The notes under the pieces were generated by a model. The model saw only the letters and a program-made list of their open reading frames with translations. It was not told where the DNA came from and did no database searches. Made by a program: the position numbers and the translations under genes. From positions 15,744,501 to 15,808,500 of the forward strand of contig NC_135384.1 of assembly GCF_049243985.1 (NCBI RefSeq): a DNA stretch of 64,000 nucleotides, read 5' to 3'. Shown here piece by piece: positions 1 to 11,825 of the stretch (within the stretch, counting starts at the first letter, position 1; each line of letters begins with the position of its first letter). The DNA comes from Paroedura picta (lineage: Eukaryota > Chordata > Lepidosauria > Squamata > Gekkonidae).

Positions 1-1449
1 CTTTTTATCTTTTTGCTTCTCAGTGTTGCCTCCCCTTAATGAAATCAAAAAAAGCCCATGTAGTAGCCATCTGGGGCCCATTCTCTTAGTTTCTGGGCAT
101 ATGGATCCCCAGGAGAGCATCTACATCCCTTTAGTTCCCCAGGGGCTCCCTCAAGAACACTGCAACTTCCTTGGATTCTACCAGCTGCTTCAACTCCACC
201 CTCCTGCTATGGAGCCAAGCTGGTAGGCCTGGGGTGAATGCCCAATAGCGGCCTTCTATCTGTCTTTGTAATGGAAAGCCAAATATTTTAAACCATAAAC
301 AACTTCTGAGAGTACTCTAGTTAAGGTTCTGGATAGTTAACTCAAGGTCAAATGGCATTTTTTTTCCAACTTGGGTGTGTAGATTCTGGCTGCTAAAACA
401 CTGCATTAAAAAAGACACAGAGAAAAGGGCGAGAAAGGAGAAAGTTAAATTTCCCTGATGTTGCTGTTCCAACCTCTCTAGCACCTGTATCCCTTGTTTA
501 TAGCCAGTTTTCCCATTTATTTATAGTTTCATACATTTATTTGCTGCCCTTTCTCTGGAGACTAAGGGCAGCTCACAACATAGTAAATTACATAAATAGA
601 ATAAAACATAGATCTAAGAATTTAATTAAATTAGTGGTTTTAAAAATATTAAAACCAGAAATTATGTTGTAACATCACTGGCCATGCACCCAGAAGGGTC
701 TGTTAAAGACAAAGTGCATGATGGGAGGCGGCACAGCTCCTGTTCAAAGTAAATGCAGAACTCATTAAGTGGGTCTGTCCATTGCTGAAATGCCCTATTG
801 TGGAATGAGTGCTGCAAAGTTGAAGCATATGACAGGGCTTCAAGTCAAAATTAAGATAAGGGAGGACTGTATGATCTTAGTCTTGTTTTCTAAGTGTTCT
901 CCATCATGCCATCCTATAAAATAATTGGGAATGGGAGGTCCACCCTGAAGTCTACTCTTCTACCAGCTTTCCCCAAGAGGCACATGTAAATCTGACATTA
1001 CAAAATATTAAAAAATATTTAAAAATATTCAAGGAAGGACAGTTTTTGACTAGAAAATTGGTAATCAGGAGTGTTTGACCCTTTCCCACCAGATCTTTTC
1101 CTGCTCCATACACCACCCTGCACATTCACATACATGACATCCCCCACCCCCAAAGACAGCTGAGAAATGTAACTGTAAGGTTAACCACAAACCATTGGAA
1201 GAAGCCAGTGGCAGGACTGTTTCAAATGGGCAGAAAATGTGCTGAGCACCACAAGGTTTTTTCTAACTTTCTGGGTCAAAGGAACTTCCTTCCAAAATAA
1301 TGTCTCCTTGAAGAAAACCAGCTATTGATCCTGCTTATATGACAAGTCTTTTCATCAACATGTAAGCAGGGGATTATAGTCAATGGTAGTTTAAGAAAAG
1401 CCAAAGGCTTCAGCAACAGCCAATGTTTCATGCTTATATGGGTCACAAA
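1..1449. other. Non-coding flank; no gene seen
   Basis: No convincing coding region is visible. About 505-612 resembles the 3' tail of an L2-type LINE on the minus strand, with 'ctgccctttctctggag' followed by A/T-rich tail sequence. The rest is unique-looking OR-cluster flank. The main exon of the gene served by the leader exon at 4240-4290 should lie just left of position 1. Confidence 0.4.
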
Positions 1450-1929
1450 GACCGATTATGCATGGCAGCAGCTGCTGCCATGCCATTGTGGTGGGGCCAA
1501 AAGCCCTGCCATCCCTCGTGTATGTACAGGGGTGGAACACTGCCAACTGTGCTGGTGTAACTGCCCCATGAATGGAACGTGGGGCCGGAAGCACCAAGAG
1601 CACAGGTAAGTAGCAGCAGTGGCTGGGGGAGATTGGGGACAGGGGGGTGCCACCAAAGGATGTTGGGAGCAGCATGCTGCTCTCCTGCCATGGTGGGAGT
1701 GGGGGTCGCCCAGCTCCTCCGATTATGTATGGGGCTCCATCAGGCTGGATCTCACCTGTGCCTTTGGGAGTCCCAGGACTCCGGAAGAACCCGTGTTTCG
1801 TTAATGTGGGTCTTCCAAGGGCCTGGGCCGGGACACGCCCACACTGGTGGTGGCGGCGTGCATAATCGGGGATTTCCCCATTGCCCTGCCACTGCCAGCA
1901 CGGGCGTTTCGGCCTGTGCATAATCGGTC
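1450..1929. mobile_element. Non-autonomous DNA transposon with GACCGATTATGCATGG ends (copy 1)
   Basis: A GC-rich 480-bp element stands out from A/T-rich surroundings. It begins gaccgattatgcatgg and ends tgcataatcggtc, which are inverted complements. It is flanked by AAA on both sides (1447-1449 and 1930-1932). The same ends and the same pattern of 3-bp flanks occur at 24489-25069 and, in a related shorter form, at 30689-30873. Open frames inside it are best read as GC-driven chance ORFs. The superfamily is not established; a 3-bp duplication suits PIF/Harbinger or CACTA-like elements. Confidence 0.7.
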
Positions 1930-2524
1930 AAAGCAAAACAAAATACTCTCCAGAGCTTCCGCCACGGGTCTCCCCCACACAAATTGAAGTGTTCAAGAAC
2001 ACACTCGCAAACTGATCTTTTTTCTTAGCCTTACCGGTGGCGATAGTTTAAAAGAGAGAAAGTAGAGGGAAATGCCATGAAACTTGCAGATGATGTTTCC
2101 ATTGTTATTGAATGGAGACAATCAAGGAAAAGAGATTTTAAAGACGGGCATCTAAGCCCACATTTGTGATGAAATGAGGAAGCAGTTAAGCAAACAGTTC
2201 TCACATTATGCAAATATGTCAGGTATGTCGCCATTCTTTATGTAAGCTGATGCACAATTTAGCATTTCAGGAAGGCAAAGTCAGAACAACAAAAGTGCCA
2301 GCCTCATTGCAGAAATGAAATGAAGACCTGCCTCTCCAAGAAGATCTGGAATCCACCCTACCCTCAAGTTCTTACTGAACAAGGCTAATGGAATTTATAT
2401 AAGTTTTTAATGAATTTACTGTTTTTTAAATATATGATTGTTTAACATATGTTGTCACATACCCTGAGCTACAGAAAGGGCAAGATACAAGAATAAAGAT
2501 TTCTTTATTTTATTATTTATATAT

Positions 2525-2725
2525 ACTGGTGGGGGCCTGGAGATCTCCTGGAACTATAGCTGATCTCCAGATCAGTTATCCTGGAGAAAAAAATGGCTGC
2601 TGTGAAGAATCTGTGGCATGGTACCCTGCTGAGGTGACTCCCCTCCACAAAATGCATCATCTCCAAGTTCTATCCCCAAATATACAGGAATTTCAAAGCC
2701 CAGATCTGGAAACCCAGAGAACAGT
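2525..2725. repeat. Interspersed MITE-like repeat ('ggagatctcc / gttgccaac' family)
   Basis: The stretch carries the modules cctggagatctcctgg, gatctccagatcagtt and tggagaaaaaaatggctgct. These recur at 3405-3616, 11572-11757, 12165-12325, 19620-20310 and 23310-23520. Better-preserved copies end in ggttgcca.../...tggcaaccct inverted repeats, so this is probably a non-autonomous DNA transposon family. This copy is worn at its ends. Confidence 0.5.
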
Positions 2726-3404
2726 TTTTTTGTTTAAGAAAAATGAAACTTTTGCTGTCAAGCTTGTTCTTAAGATTCTGGTCTGAAGGACAAACCTGAT
2801 AGCAAAAGTTTCAGTTTCGGTAAACAAAACTCTATTTGAATTAAACAATAAACTCAGTTAATTGTTATCATACTCTTCCGTATGATAATTATTATCACAT
2901 TCTTTCACAAGAATAGAAAGGATTGTCTCAGTAAAAACACAATGTGGATATCAAGTGAATACTATGAATAATATTTACATGTTATCTTCTCCACAAGTTA
3001 CACTTATAAATAATTCCTTAGGATTTTGTGTTTTCTTTAATATAAAAAAAAATAAAAAATAAAAAACAACAGCTGGCCCATCAGTGGGGAAAAATTATAG
3101 AGGGAGGAATAATTCGAGGGTCCTTGTTCTTGGAATCCATGGACATCAGGCAAGTCATGTGATTTGTTCTCATCTGCTGTTTGGGTGGTAAGAGGAGACC
3201 CCGGGGAAATATTACGTTGGGCAAGTGATGACTACCAGCAGCCTTCAACATTAGCTAGAAAATAATAATTAAAAAAAAACCCTTCTGACAGAATCTGAAA
3301 TTCCAGGCACTAGGCTGAAAATCTTTCTGACAACTGGCATTGTTGCTATTGCTGCCAAGATATATTTTATTTATGAAAAATAAGCAACAAGGGAAAAAGT
3401 TGGG

Positions 3405-3616
3405 GTGTAGGCAGAGGTGCCAAACTTTAGGATGTGGGATGGAGATCCTCTGGACTAACAAATGATTTCCAGACTTTAGTTCCCCAATGGCAGCTTGAGA
3501 GGGTGTCCTCCGTAGCACATCATAGATTCTAGGTGAAATCACGGCAGTATTCCCCCCCCCCCAGCACTGCCCCAAATATCCAGGACTTTCAGAGGTCAGA
3601 GTTGGTAACCATAGGA
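3405..3616. repeat. Interspersed MITE-like repeat, second copy
   Basis: This is the same family as at 2525. It contains gatggagatcctctgg, aatggcagcttgaga, a CCCC run, and an end 'gttggtaacc' that faces 'ggtgccaaac' at the left, giving degenerate inverted ends. Confidence 0.5.
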
Positions 3617-4239
3617 GAAAAGACAATTCAATGAAGGTAACATTAGATGATCTAAAGAACATGATCTAAACAAACATGAGTAGAAGGGACACTGTACATG
3701 AGATGCAAAACCAAGGAGAGAGACAGAATGATTCATCTAGAATAATGCCCAGGCTTCTGAGAACAGGCCCTGCCCTTGTGGACTGTAAAGCGCCAGAAAA
3801 TGCATATTTTAGGGGGTGGGGAAATTAGACAATATCACTGAACTATGGTGGATGTTGGAATCCCTTTTCATTCTTTGTATTTTCACTGAGTTTGCACTGA
3901 CTGAAAACTAGACATCTGCATGGCATAAGTTTTTACTTCTAAAAATGTCTAATCCCCTCCCCTTGTAATTAATAAGAAACATTTCACACACATGGAATCC
4001 ATCCTGCAGATTCCAGCATGACAACTCCAGGCACAAATCTTCCCCAAAACCATTTATTCACTACCAGCTACTCTCTCTCTCACTTCAATATTTCTTTGCA
4101 TCCCCTTATTACCATTTGGGCCTGACAGATGCTACTCAAGACATTTAGGTCAGAGGAATAAAGGGAAAAAGAAAAGTTGTCCTGCAATAAAAATCTAGAA
4201 CTCCTTCCTCAGGTTCAGGGAATGGAAGTGGATATTTAC

Positions 4240-4290
4240 CTCTAAAATGGCTACAGGTGGAATCTCAGATGCGTTGCATTCCCATCCTAT
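4240..4290 (-). pseudogene. Group A OR leader exon copy with lost ATG (gene lies left of window)
   Basis: Read on the minus strand, this 51-base stretch is homologous to the coding leader exon at 13192-13242 and ends ..ATTTTAGAG followed by a gtaaat splice donor. All 17 codons are open and align codon for codon (IGWECNASEIPPVAILE against MGQEWNTSKISSISILE). The first codon, however, is ATA instead of ATG, and no in-frame ATG precedes it before a stop. The main exon would lie beyond the left edge. That gene may be dead, or it may start inside its main exon as the 17.6-kb gene appears to do. Confidence 0.7.
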
Positions 4291-4299
4291 TCCAGAGAT

Positions 4300-6320
4300 A
4301 CATTTTTTTCCCTGTTAGACTTCTTTATGCTTCCATCTGTGCTTCAGATGGCAGTTCTTCAGATCTCCTTTACCTTTCATTCATTGAGAAGCAAAATGAC
4401 AGAATATATTTCAGTTGTTATTTTCTTGTAGTGCTCAAGGCCCACTTGAAGAAACAAAGTAGAACAAATCAAAATTGATGATCTCAGAACTGGGGAGGAG
4501 AGTTTACTGGTGCTTGGCTTTCTTTATTAGTAAGCTCAGTGATAATAAACTTCAAGTGTTGTCTGTTGAGATTAGAAGAAGGAAGGGAAAAAGAAGGGAG
4601 GAAACTTCAAACCTTAGGGACTTAGCTGTCAGTTGTCCTTTTCTTTCTTTCTTTTTTTTAAAGCTTTAATACTATCTTCAGTAGTAACATTTTTTCCTAA
4701 CAATTAAATTTGAGATTAAGTCGCATTATACCAATATTTTAAAGAAAAGCTCAATAAACAGTATCTTTTTAAAATGACATTATACTTATTTTTCTTTTCT
4801 TTTTTTCTGTTACTATTTATCTTATATTTATTTGCTGTTCTGTAATTTCTATGTAACTTTTTTCTGTATTAATAAAAATTAATAAAAAAAATATTCCAAA
4901 ACAGTATCCCATGAAGAATCTTGTACTCCTTTGGACAAAATTTAACCAGAGCTAGGATTCTCCAAAAGAATGTCAAATTATCAGATGCCTCCCTCCTTTT
5001 TAAATTGCTACATAAAAGTTTGACATATTACAATAGTCAATGTAGTCAATATTTATTGAATTCAGAAGATTGATGACAATATCTTGAATTGAATGAACTC
5101 TGGAATGATTTTAAAGATGAACTATGCTTTGCACAAAGTAAAAAAATCCAGTCACATTCTTGTTTATTTTATTTCCTTGGGGTAAAGTACAATCAAAAGA
5201 AAAAGTAAGAAGAAAAGTGAAAAAGGAGAAAAGTTAGAAATAAGAAGATGCCCAATCTAATAGTTGATGGTTATAAATGAGATTCATATCTATTATTCTG
5301 TTAATATATAAAACCTTTAAAATTATATTTTTCTATACATTCAATTTTTTCTCCCTCAAATCTATGGATCATTATTTCATTTTATTCAAATCATACAGAA
5401 TGCTTAAAGGCGAATCCCACCCATGTCAGAATGGATCTAAAGGGAAACCTCAAGGGAAAAGGAATATAGCCAAATTTTTCAAGGAATTGAAGCCAAATGT
5501 TAAAATCTTCTTTAAACAGGTGATTCTAATGTGATGATGAGAGGCCAAAATGCTTGCTATAGAACAGACTAAGCATTGCACAAGGTCCTGCCATGGGAGA
5601 CCACTTTTCATGTGAATTTATGATGACCCCAAAGGACCTGCATCTCTATAAGGGTGTATTTTTTTGGAACTGATCATAGGTTGCTTTAAAGATTGCTGGG
5701 AACAATACCTTGGGTGGAAATAAAAATATACCCAGATATGTGAGCCAAATGGCATTTATTGATTTACTGATTTTATAGACCACCCCTCCCCACAAGCAGG
5801 CTTGAGGCAGTTCATATCATAATATAGTGTATTATTAAAATTACACTTTTACAAACAATAATAAAGGCTCACAGTGCTCCATTTCTTTGACTATCATTCT
5901 CATCAGTCAATGCTACTGTCAGTCAACTTATGGACATCATGTTATTTTCCCTTTGAGTCTGCCTTTTAGTTTGGTAGTGGGAATACCCAGGAGACAAATG
6001 TAGAGTGGTCCATAGATTTTATTGGCTATATTAGTTGGCTCCAACCTCAACCATAAGCCTGTCTTAAGAGCACTAATTCACAGTTCCTGCAGAAATTAGG
6101 GAGTGCCATCAGGGCCCAGATATCTATTGGCAGAGGTTAGGACTCTCTGTTTTCCCTTCCACCAGGGGGACCCCCAGCGTCACCACTAAATTTTGGGAAG
6201 TAACCAACTTATGTGCACAGTCTGGGGAACCAGATAAGCCAACAACAATAAAATCATCTAAATAGTGGGTGATGTTGGGGCTGTTAAATAAAGCCAAAAA
6301 AGGACTACATGGGATGTAAC
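4300..6320. other. OR intergenic/5' flank sequence; no gene seen
   Basis: About 4300-5050 is the region 5' of the leader exon, duplicated at 13245-13780. About 5780-5870 resembles a minus-strand LINE 3' tail ('gaccacccctccccacaagcaggcttgaggcagttca'-like, matching 57590-57680). Short frames here show no recognisable protein. Confidence 0.4.
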
Positions 6321-6326
6321 AAGTAG

Positions 6327-6372
6327 ATGGCCTGTATGGCCCCTTCCAACTCTATGATTCTATGATTCTAAG
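6327..6372 (+). mobile_element. CR1 LINE 3' end fragment
   Basis: The stretch has the typical CR1 terminus: gatggcctgtatggcccc, ttccaactctatgattcta and two further attcta units. Only the last ~45 bp are recognisable. Confidence 0.75.
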
Positions 6373-7298
6373 TAAACAAATGAATCCATGCAGGTTCAAA
6401 AAACAGTTTATTGGGAAAACTCCTAAATGGAGAGTTCCAAAGTTCAAAACAATTTTTCAGCAATATAATAATCAACAAACAAGTTCTGGTGAGTTGCCCT
6501 TGTTTCAATATGCTTCATCAGTGTAAAATACAATCTGCATCAACATTAAAAAAAACATAATGAATATTATACCATTCACAAGAGTCTAAAGAAAAGGAGA
6601 AGATGCAGATATCACTAATTACTCTAAATTCCTCCCCAAAAGAGATTACCAATCTCACAAATGGACAAAAAGAGATATAATTGGCAAATGCTCTAATTTT
6701 CTCTAATTTTCTCCACCTCTAGGTTTAACTAGCAAACGAACAGGCAGTCATGTATAAGAGCAGGAAGAGCTCAATTTCTTAAAGCAAAAGGCTTGTATAT
6801 AATTTTAAAGGGACTGTCCATTAATACAGAGTCTTACAAAAAAGAGAAAACCAGGCAATACAAGAAACCATTTTTAGAAAACATCCAAGGTCCCAAGCTG
6901 AATTTAAACCAGACAGCAATAATTTATGCAACTAGACATTTAACAACACATTCCAAAAAAGCAGTAGGGTCTTCAGTGGTGGCACAAGGTACAGACCCAC
7001 ATGTGTTGAAAAACCACAGGCCATCTAGCTTAAAACCCAACAAGCAAAAGTCTGATAGATATACAGGCAGTAGGTTTATGGAGAAACAGGAGGCAACACT
7101 TACATTGTACCACATGATCTATTTTGTTGTTGTTGTTGTTGCCAGTTGCTGTGTGCTTTGTATTTATGCTGAATAGGTGCAATGCTATTTTTTTTAAGTT
7201 TTGATTCCAAGGCCGCTTTTTTGACAAATCATTTCTTTTCTCTTTGATGTGTTTGTTGTGGCATATTGACTTTTTGGAGTTTGCTACCTAGTCTTAAA

Positions 7299-7588
7299 GA
7301 GCCTCTTGTGGTGCAGAGTGATAAGGCAGCAGAAATGCTGTCTGAAGCTGTCTGCCCATGAGGCTGGGAGTTCGATCCCAGCAGCCGGCTCAAGGTTGAC
7401 TCAGCCTTCCATCCTTCCGAGGTCGGTAAAATGAGGACCCAGCTTGCTGGGGGGTAAACGGTAATGACTGGGGAAGGCACTGGCAAACCACCCCGTATTG
7501 AGTCTGCCATGAAAACGCTAGAGGGCGTCACCCCAAGGGTCAGACATGACTCGGTGCTTGCACAGGGGATACCTTTACCTTTACCTTT
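7299..7588 (+). mobile_element. Sauria-type SINE, full length with target-site duplication
   Basis: The head is tRNA-derived, with a B-box-like gagttcgatccc. It joins a Bov-B-like tail (ggcaaaccacccc, agggtcagacatgactcg, cttgcacaggggatac) and ends in ttacct repeats. A 13-bp duplication acctagtcttaaa flanks it at 7286-7298 and 7589-7601, which fixes both ends and shows LINE-mediated insertion. Such Bov-B-tailed SINEs are a squamate hallmark. Confidence 0.9.
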
Positions 7589-7663
7589 ACCTAGTCTTAA
7601 AAGTACTGACGTATGCTATGCATCAAGCTTCTAACTTATCCTCTTACTATTTAACATATTTAT

Positions 7664-7781
7664 CCATCCATCCATCCATCCATCCATCCATCCATCCATC
7701 CATCCATCCATCCATCCATCCATCCATCCATCCATCCATCCATCCATCCATCCATCCATCCATCCATCCATCCATCCATCC

Positions 7782-7836
<55 letters not shown>
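7664..7836 (+). repeat. Microsatellite (CATC)n then (TATC)n
   Basis: About 30 CATC units are followed without a break by about 13 TATC units. One repeat evidently arose from the other by a single-base change that spread. The long open frame across it is only the repeat. Confidence 0.97.
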
Positions 7837-7852
7837 ACATTTATATACCTCC

Positions 7853-8135
7853 AGTTTGGTGTAGTGGTTAGGAGTGCGGACTTCTAATCTGGCATGCCGA
7901 GTTCAATTCTGCACTCCCCCACATGCAACCAGCTAGTTGACCTTGGGCTCGCCACAGCACTGATAAAACTGTTCTGACCGAGCAGTGATATCAGTGCTCT
8001 CTCAGCCTCACCCACCTAACAGGTTGTTGTGGGGAGAGGAAAGGGAAGGCAAATGTAAGTCGCTTTGAGACTCCTTCAGGTGGAGAAAAGTGGCATATAA
8101 GAACCAACTCTTCTGCTTCTGCTTCTTCTTCTCCC
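7853..8135 (+). mobile_element. tRNA-derived SINE (CTT-tail family)
   Basis: The head is cagtttggtgtagtggttag with a B-box-like 'gagttcaattc'. The body holds 'ccgagcagtgatatcag' and 'ctctcagcctcaccc'. The 3' end is 'gcatataagaaccaactctt' followed by ctt/ctg repeats. Copies also lie at 11826, 12413, 23978, 34083, 36414 and 37448. Confidence 0.88.
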
Positions 8136-9212
8136 TGAAGGCTCAGGATGGTTTACATAGAACTGAGAACTATACAAGAACCCATACATATAAATAACTA
8201 TTACATTAATATTATTAACTGATAATAACAGTAACAGTATAACATTAAACAATAATAATACAAACAGGTCCAGGAGTCTTGATGGATTTCTGGGGCGGGG
8301 AGGGGGCATAGAACCAATGGAAATCACTGCATAGAACCACTGGAAATAATTGTTAGAAATATTCTATTTCTTATGATATAATGAGGAAAGCAATGCATTA
8401 CATCACTGTAATATAGGGGGTTTTTGTCACTCTGTTTACTGGTACCGACACCTTTTATTGAGGTTCTCTCAATTGTTGAGGGGGTGTTGTTGGAAATAGC
8501 CACCACCTTATGTATGAACAATGACATTTCAAATTTCAAAAAACCTTTAATGTCATATAAAAACATCATGAAAATAGGGGTAATTCATAATTAATTGATA
8601 CAAAATTACATAATCTAAATAAAACAAATAAGAGAAATAAAATAAGCAGCAACCAACAATAGATTCCTCCAGAATGCCCAGCAATAATCCCCATCATCGT
8701 CACCCTTTCACCATATTAACAATGACATTTTTAAAAATACACAACACAAAAGCTTATCTATATGATGTTTAACACACATTGAGAATGACATCTTGATATG
8801 AATATAAAATGTAGTTAACAGTGTGGTATACTGAAGATGGTTTAGGGGAAGAATAACAAAGATTTTAATTTTCTTCTGACTTCCTAAATAAAGATGAAAT
8901 TCTAAGCTAGCATAAACAATATAGTTGTGTCATTTTTTACAAGATACATAACCCACGGGATAGGGTAAAGTGAGGTAAAAGGCTACATAATACAAAATTC
9001 AGAAAAACTTTTGAATTTTTATTTTTTTCAAGATGAAAAAAAAATAAACAGAAAAGTTTAAAGTTATTCCATCTGGAATGAGAATAATTATTCTTGCCAG
9101 ATAAATGAAGATGGCACACATTTTTCACACACAAACACAAAGGTTTTCTACCCTGGGAGGTTAAGTAATTTCTGGGTGACAATGGTCATTCATTCATTGC
9201 AGTATCCTGAAA
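8136..9212. other. 3' flank of the 9.2-kb OR gene; LINE tail remnant
   Basis: 8136-8260 resembles an L2-type LINE tail on the minus strand ('gaaggctcaggatggtttacatagaa'-like followed by AT-rich repeats). The rest, to the stop codon of the OR at 9213, is A/T-rich with no recognised gene. Confidence 0.4.
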
Positions 9213-10175
9213 TTAAGAAACTCTGTTGCTAAATTTCCTAATACATCTGTAAAAAGCTTCCTTCACCTCTCGGTTTCTCAAGCTGTATATGAGTGGGTTG
9301 AGAGTGGGAGTCAGAACTGTGTATAGAAGAGAGAAAGTCTTGTGTAGCTCCTTCAATGTCACTGCTTCAGGAACAAGATAGACAAGGAATATGGACCCAT
9401 AGAAGAGGGTCACAACAATGAGGTGGGAAGAGCAGGTGGAGAAGGCCTTCTGTTGTGCAGTTTTGGACTGAGCCCTCAAGATGTTGCGAATAATGCAGAT
9501 ATATGAAGCCAGAGTTAAAATAAAAGGGGGAACAGTTCCCATAAGGCCAAGAATGAAAGTTGCAACCTTCACAAAATAAGGATTGCTACAGGAGAGGTTT
9601 GAGACGGGATATATGTCACAAAAGAAATGGTCAATTTCATTGGGTCCACAAAACGTTAACTGCACCATAAGAGAGGTCAGAATGGTGTTGGTCACTAGGC
9701 CACTCATCCAAGATGTAGAAGCTAATTGCAAGCAGAGTTTCCCAGTCATAAGTGACGTGTAGTGTAGAGGTTTGCAGATTGCCAGATAACGATCATAGGA
9801 CATCATGGCCAGAAGATAACATTCAGTGGCTGCAAAGAAACCAAAGAAATAATACTGTGTGATACAGCCTCCAACAGATATGGTCCTGTCACCTGTTAGA
9901 AAACTGATCAGCATCCTAGGTAAAATGGTTGAAATGTAGCATGCCTCCAAGCAGGACAAGTTCACCAGGAAGAAATACATAGGAGTATGCAGGTTCTGGT
10001 CTGCTTTCACTAGTACAATAATTAGGAGGTTCGCCATAAGAGCCAAAACATAGATGGCTAAAAATGACATGAAGAGGATAATTCGCAGGTCGAGACGATT
10101 TCCAAATCCTAGAAGGATGAATGTTATAGTGCTTGACTGATTTCCCAAAGTCTCTGTTTGTTGGTAAATATCATT
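9213..10175 (-). CDS. Olfactory receptor (class II, group A), main coding exon
   Basis: This is a seven-helix odorant receptor expected in the cilia of olfactory neurons and coupled to a heterotrimeric G protein. The 320 exon residues hold PMYFFLVNLS at the end of loop 1, the disulfide cysteine near residue 104, MSYDRYLAIC at the end of helix 3 (DRY at 128-130), KAFSTCSSHL leading into helix 6 and NPLIYSLRN in helix 7. The exon opens at a splice acceptor (tactttttcag before AAT GAT ATT), and no in-frame ATG lies between it and helix 1; the ATG further up lies in intron. The start therefore probably comes from the exon at 13192-13242, giving 337 residues. A sequon (NQS) precedes helix 1. No internal stop is present. 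By eye it is nearest to OR family 11/6; no symbol is assigned. Confidence 0.95.
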   Translation of the reverse strand, partial: NDIYQQTETLGNQSSTITFILLGFGNRLDLRIILFMSFLAIYVLALMANLLIIVLVKADQNLHTPMYFFLVNLSCLEACYISTILPRMLISFLTGDRTISVGGCITQYYFFGFFAATECYLLAMMSYDRYLAICKPLHYTSLMTGKLCLQLASTSWMSGLVTNTILTSLMVQLTFCGPNEIDHFFCDIYPVSNLSCSNPYFVKVATFILGLMGTVPPFILTLASYICIIRNILRAQSKTAQQKAFSTCSSHLIVVTLFYGSIFLVYLVPEAVTLKELHKTFSLLYTVLTPTLNPLIYSLRNREVKEAFYRCIRKFSNRVS

Positions 10176-10264
10176 CTGAAAAAGTATTTGAATACCATTA
10201 GTCAATTATAGAACACCACTGTTTCCCTCCTTCCCTCTCTCTGGTGTTGCCAAGGGTGGTGGCT

Positions 10265-10640
10265 TCAGGTGACAGAGGTGATAGAAGTTAGTTCACCTGT
10301 AGCAAGTGGCCACAGTCTATGGTGGCATGATGCCTCATTGAAACTCCACCTAACTGAAGCTGACATAGACTGGGTACAGAGTAGACTGTAGTCTGGGTAC
10401 CCATAGACTGGGTATAGCTGTAAAGTCCATTTAGGAAGGAGCAGATGGCAAGGCCTTCTGTGTGCTTTACCACCTGCAGAAGATGGCCACAGTCAAAGGT
10501 AGGCTCTGTGCCATGATACCCCAATTGAAGTCCCTCTCCTCGCCAAAATCCCCCTTCTTCATGTTCCATCCCCAAAAATGCCCAGGAACTGCCCAACCCA
10601 GAGCTTGCAATCCTACCTCCTACTAATACATGCTGTTGAT
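10265..10640. repeat. Intron repeat with internal duplication
   Basis: This lies in the intron between leader and main exon. 'ggcaaggccttctgtgtgctttaccacctgcag'-like sequence at about 10448 recurs at about 10693 and, more worn, at about 18680 in the paralogous intron. About 10500-10620 also contains part of the MITE-like family seen at 11572. Confidence 0.45.
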
Positions 10641-11571
10641 ATGGACCGTGTACAGGGCACAAATGTAAGCTCTGGGTAGGAAAGAAAAAGTGGCAAAGCC
10701 TCCTGTGTGCTGTACCACTGCAGAAAACAAATGGAGAGAATCACATATTTGAATCCTCCCTTATAATTAAAGACATAGAGGGTGGAAAGAGGCACATGTT
10801 GGGCAGAGATACATAGGAACTGTGTGTACTAGGAGCATATTTTTATATGGAGCTAAATATTTACACCATATCCAAAGATCTATGGCATTCTATCTGTTTT
10901 TTTAATTATTATTATCATCATCATTATCATCATCATCAGATTTATTAATATGGTCAATGGTGTTGTTATTATTATTAACAACAGTGCTCTGGTTCTGTCC
11001 ACTTAGAAAGTCAACTATTTTAAACCAAATACACACAAACAACTTCATAGAGAACTCTGGGCAAACATCTGGAGGGTTAATTCAGGGCTAAATGTCAGCT
11101 TTTGTCTCAGTGTGGGTGTTTGGAATCTGGCGGTTGAATCTCTGCTTTAAAAAAGATCCAGAGAAAGGGTTGGGTTTCCCTCCTGTTGCTGCTCCAGTTC
11201 CCCTATCCTTTGTTCACTGTCCAGCCAATATTCTCATTCTGTGAATCTACCCTTCATATGGTCCATTTTGATCCCAGGCCTTGTGTGAAAATTTCCATAG
11301 TATTTCTCCCCCTCTTCTCCTTCCCCAGAGTACCACAGTTTTTCTCATACCACTTTCCAGAAATTTGTTCTGCAGCCTACTGTCTTACTCGCTGTTCCAT
11401 CCAGACCTAGAATTCTAATCCACTTAGCTAGAACACCCCCCCCACTCAATAAATGATACTTGAACCCCCCACTATGAATCTAACATAATCCAGATTAGGA
11501 TAATATGGCACAAGCAGAAAATAAAATTATAATGAGTCAATATATAATTATATATATTTAATGCTATGTGT

Positions 11572-11757
11572 TATAGTTGCCAACTGCCATCTCGGAGTCA
11601 AACTTTTCCCTCCTGATCTTCACACTACAGGACCGTTATCCTGGAAAAATGCAGCTTCAGAGAATAGGCTCTATGATACCATATTCCAGCCGAGATCCCT
11701 CTCCCCGCTCTGGTCCAAGATCCCAAGGAATTTCCCAACCCAAAGATGGCAACCCTA
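11572..11757. repeat. MITE-like repeat with gttgccaac/tggcaaccct ends
   Basis: It begins agttgccaactgccatc and ends gatggcaacccta, which are inverted complements over about 11 bp. The body shares the 'tatcctggaaaaatgcagct' and 'atttcccaaccca' modules with the other family copies. Confidence 0.6.
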
Positions 11758-11825
11758 TTATTTTTAAGAATTCTATTTTTATGTATGGCTATTCTTTTCA
11801 TTTAATCTTATGTCTAATGCGGATG

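Larger units (their letters stand above)
230..7110. repeat. Tandem duplication block, copy 1 (OR leader exon, intron, flank)
   Basis: Several stretches align in order with 10985-15330: about 230-470 with 10985-11215, 3690-5050 with 12700-13780, 6120-6295 with 14635-14775, and 7015-7110 with 15195-15270. The shared part includes the group A OR leader exon. Different transposons interrupt each copy, so the duplication is older than many of the insertions. I inferred the boundaries by reading, so they are approximate. Confidence 0.7.

Noticed and set aside
1391-1982. Several overlapping open frames on both strands
   Set aside because: They coincide with the GC-rich transposon at 1450-1929; long open frames in all directions follow from composition, and no domain is visible.
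7664-7836. CRISPR-like or regulatory repeat array
   Set aside because: A plain tetranucleotide microsatellite without spacers in a vertebrate genome.
7546-7887. Open frame with IHPS repeats
   Set aside because: It is a translation of the (CATC)n microsatellite.
10176-10205. ATG at 10205 as the start of the 9.2-kb OR
   Set aside because: It lies upstream of a good splice acceptor that is conserved in position among four paralogues; the residues it adds are not conserved.
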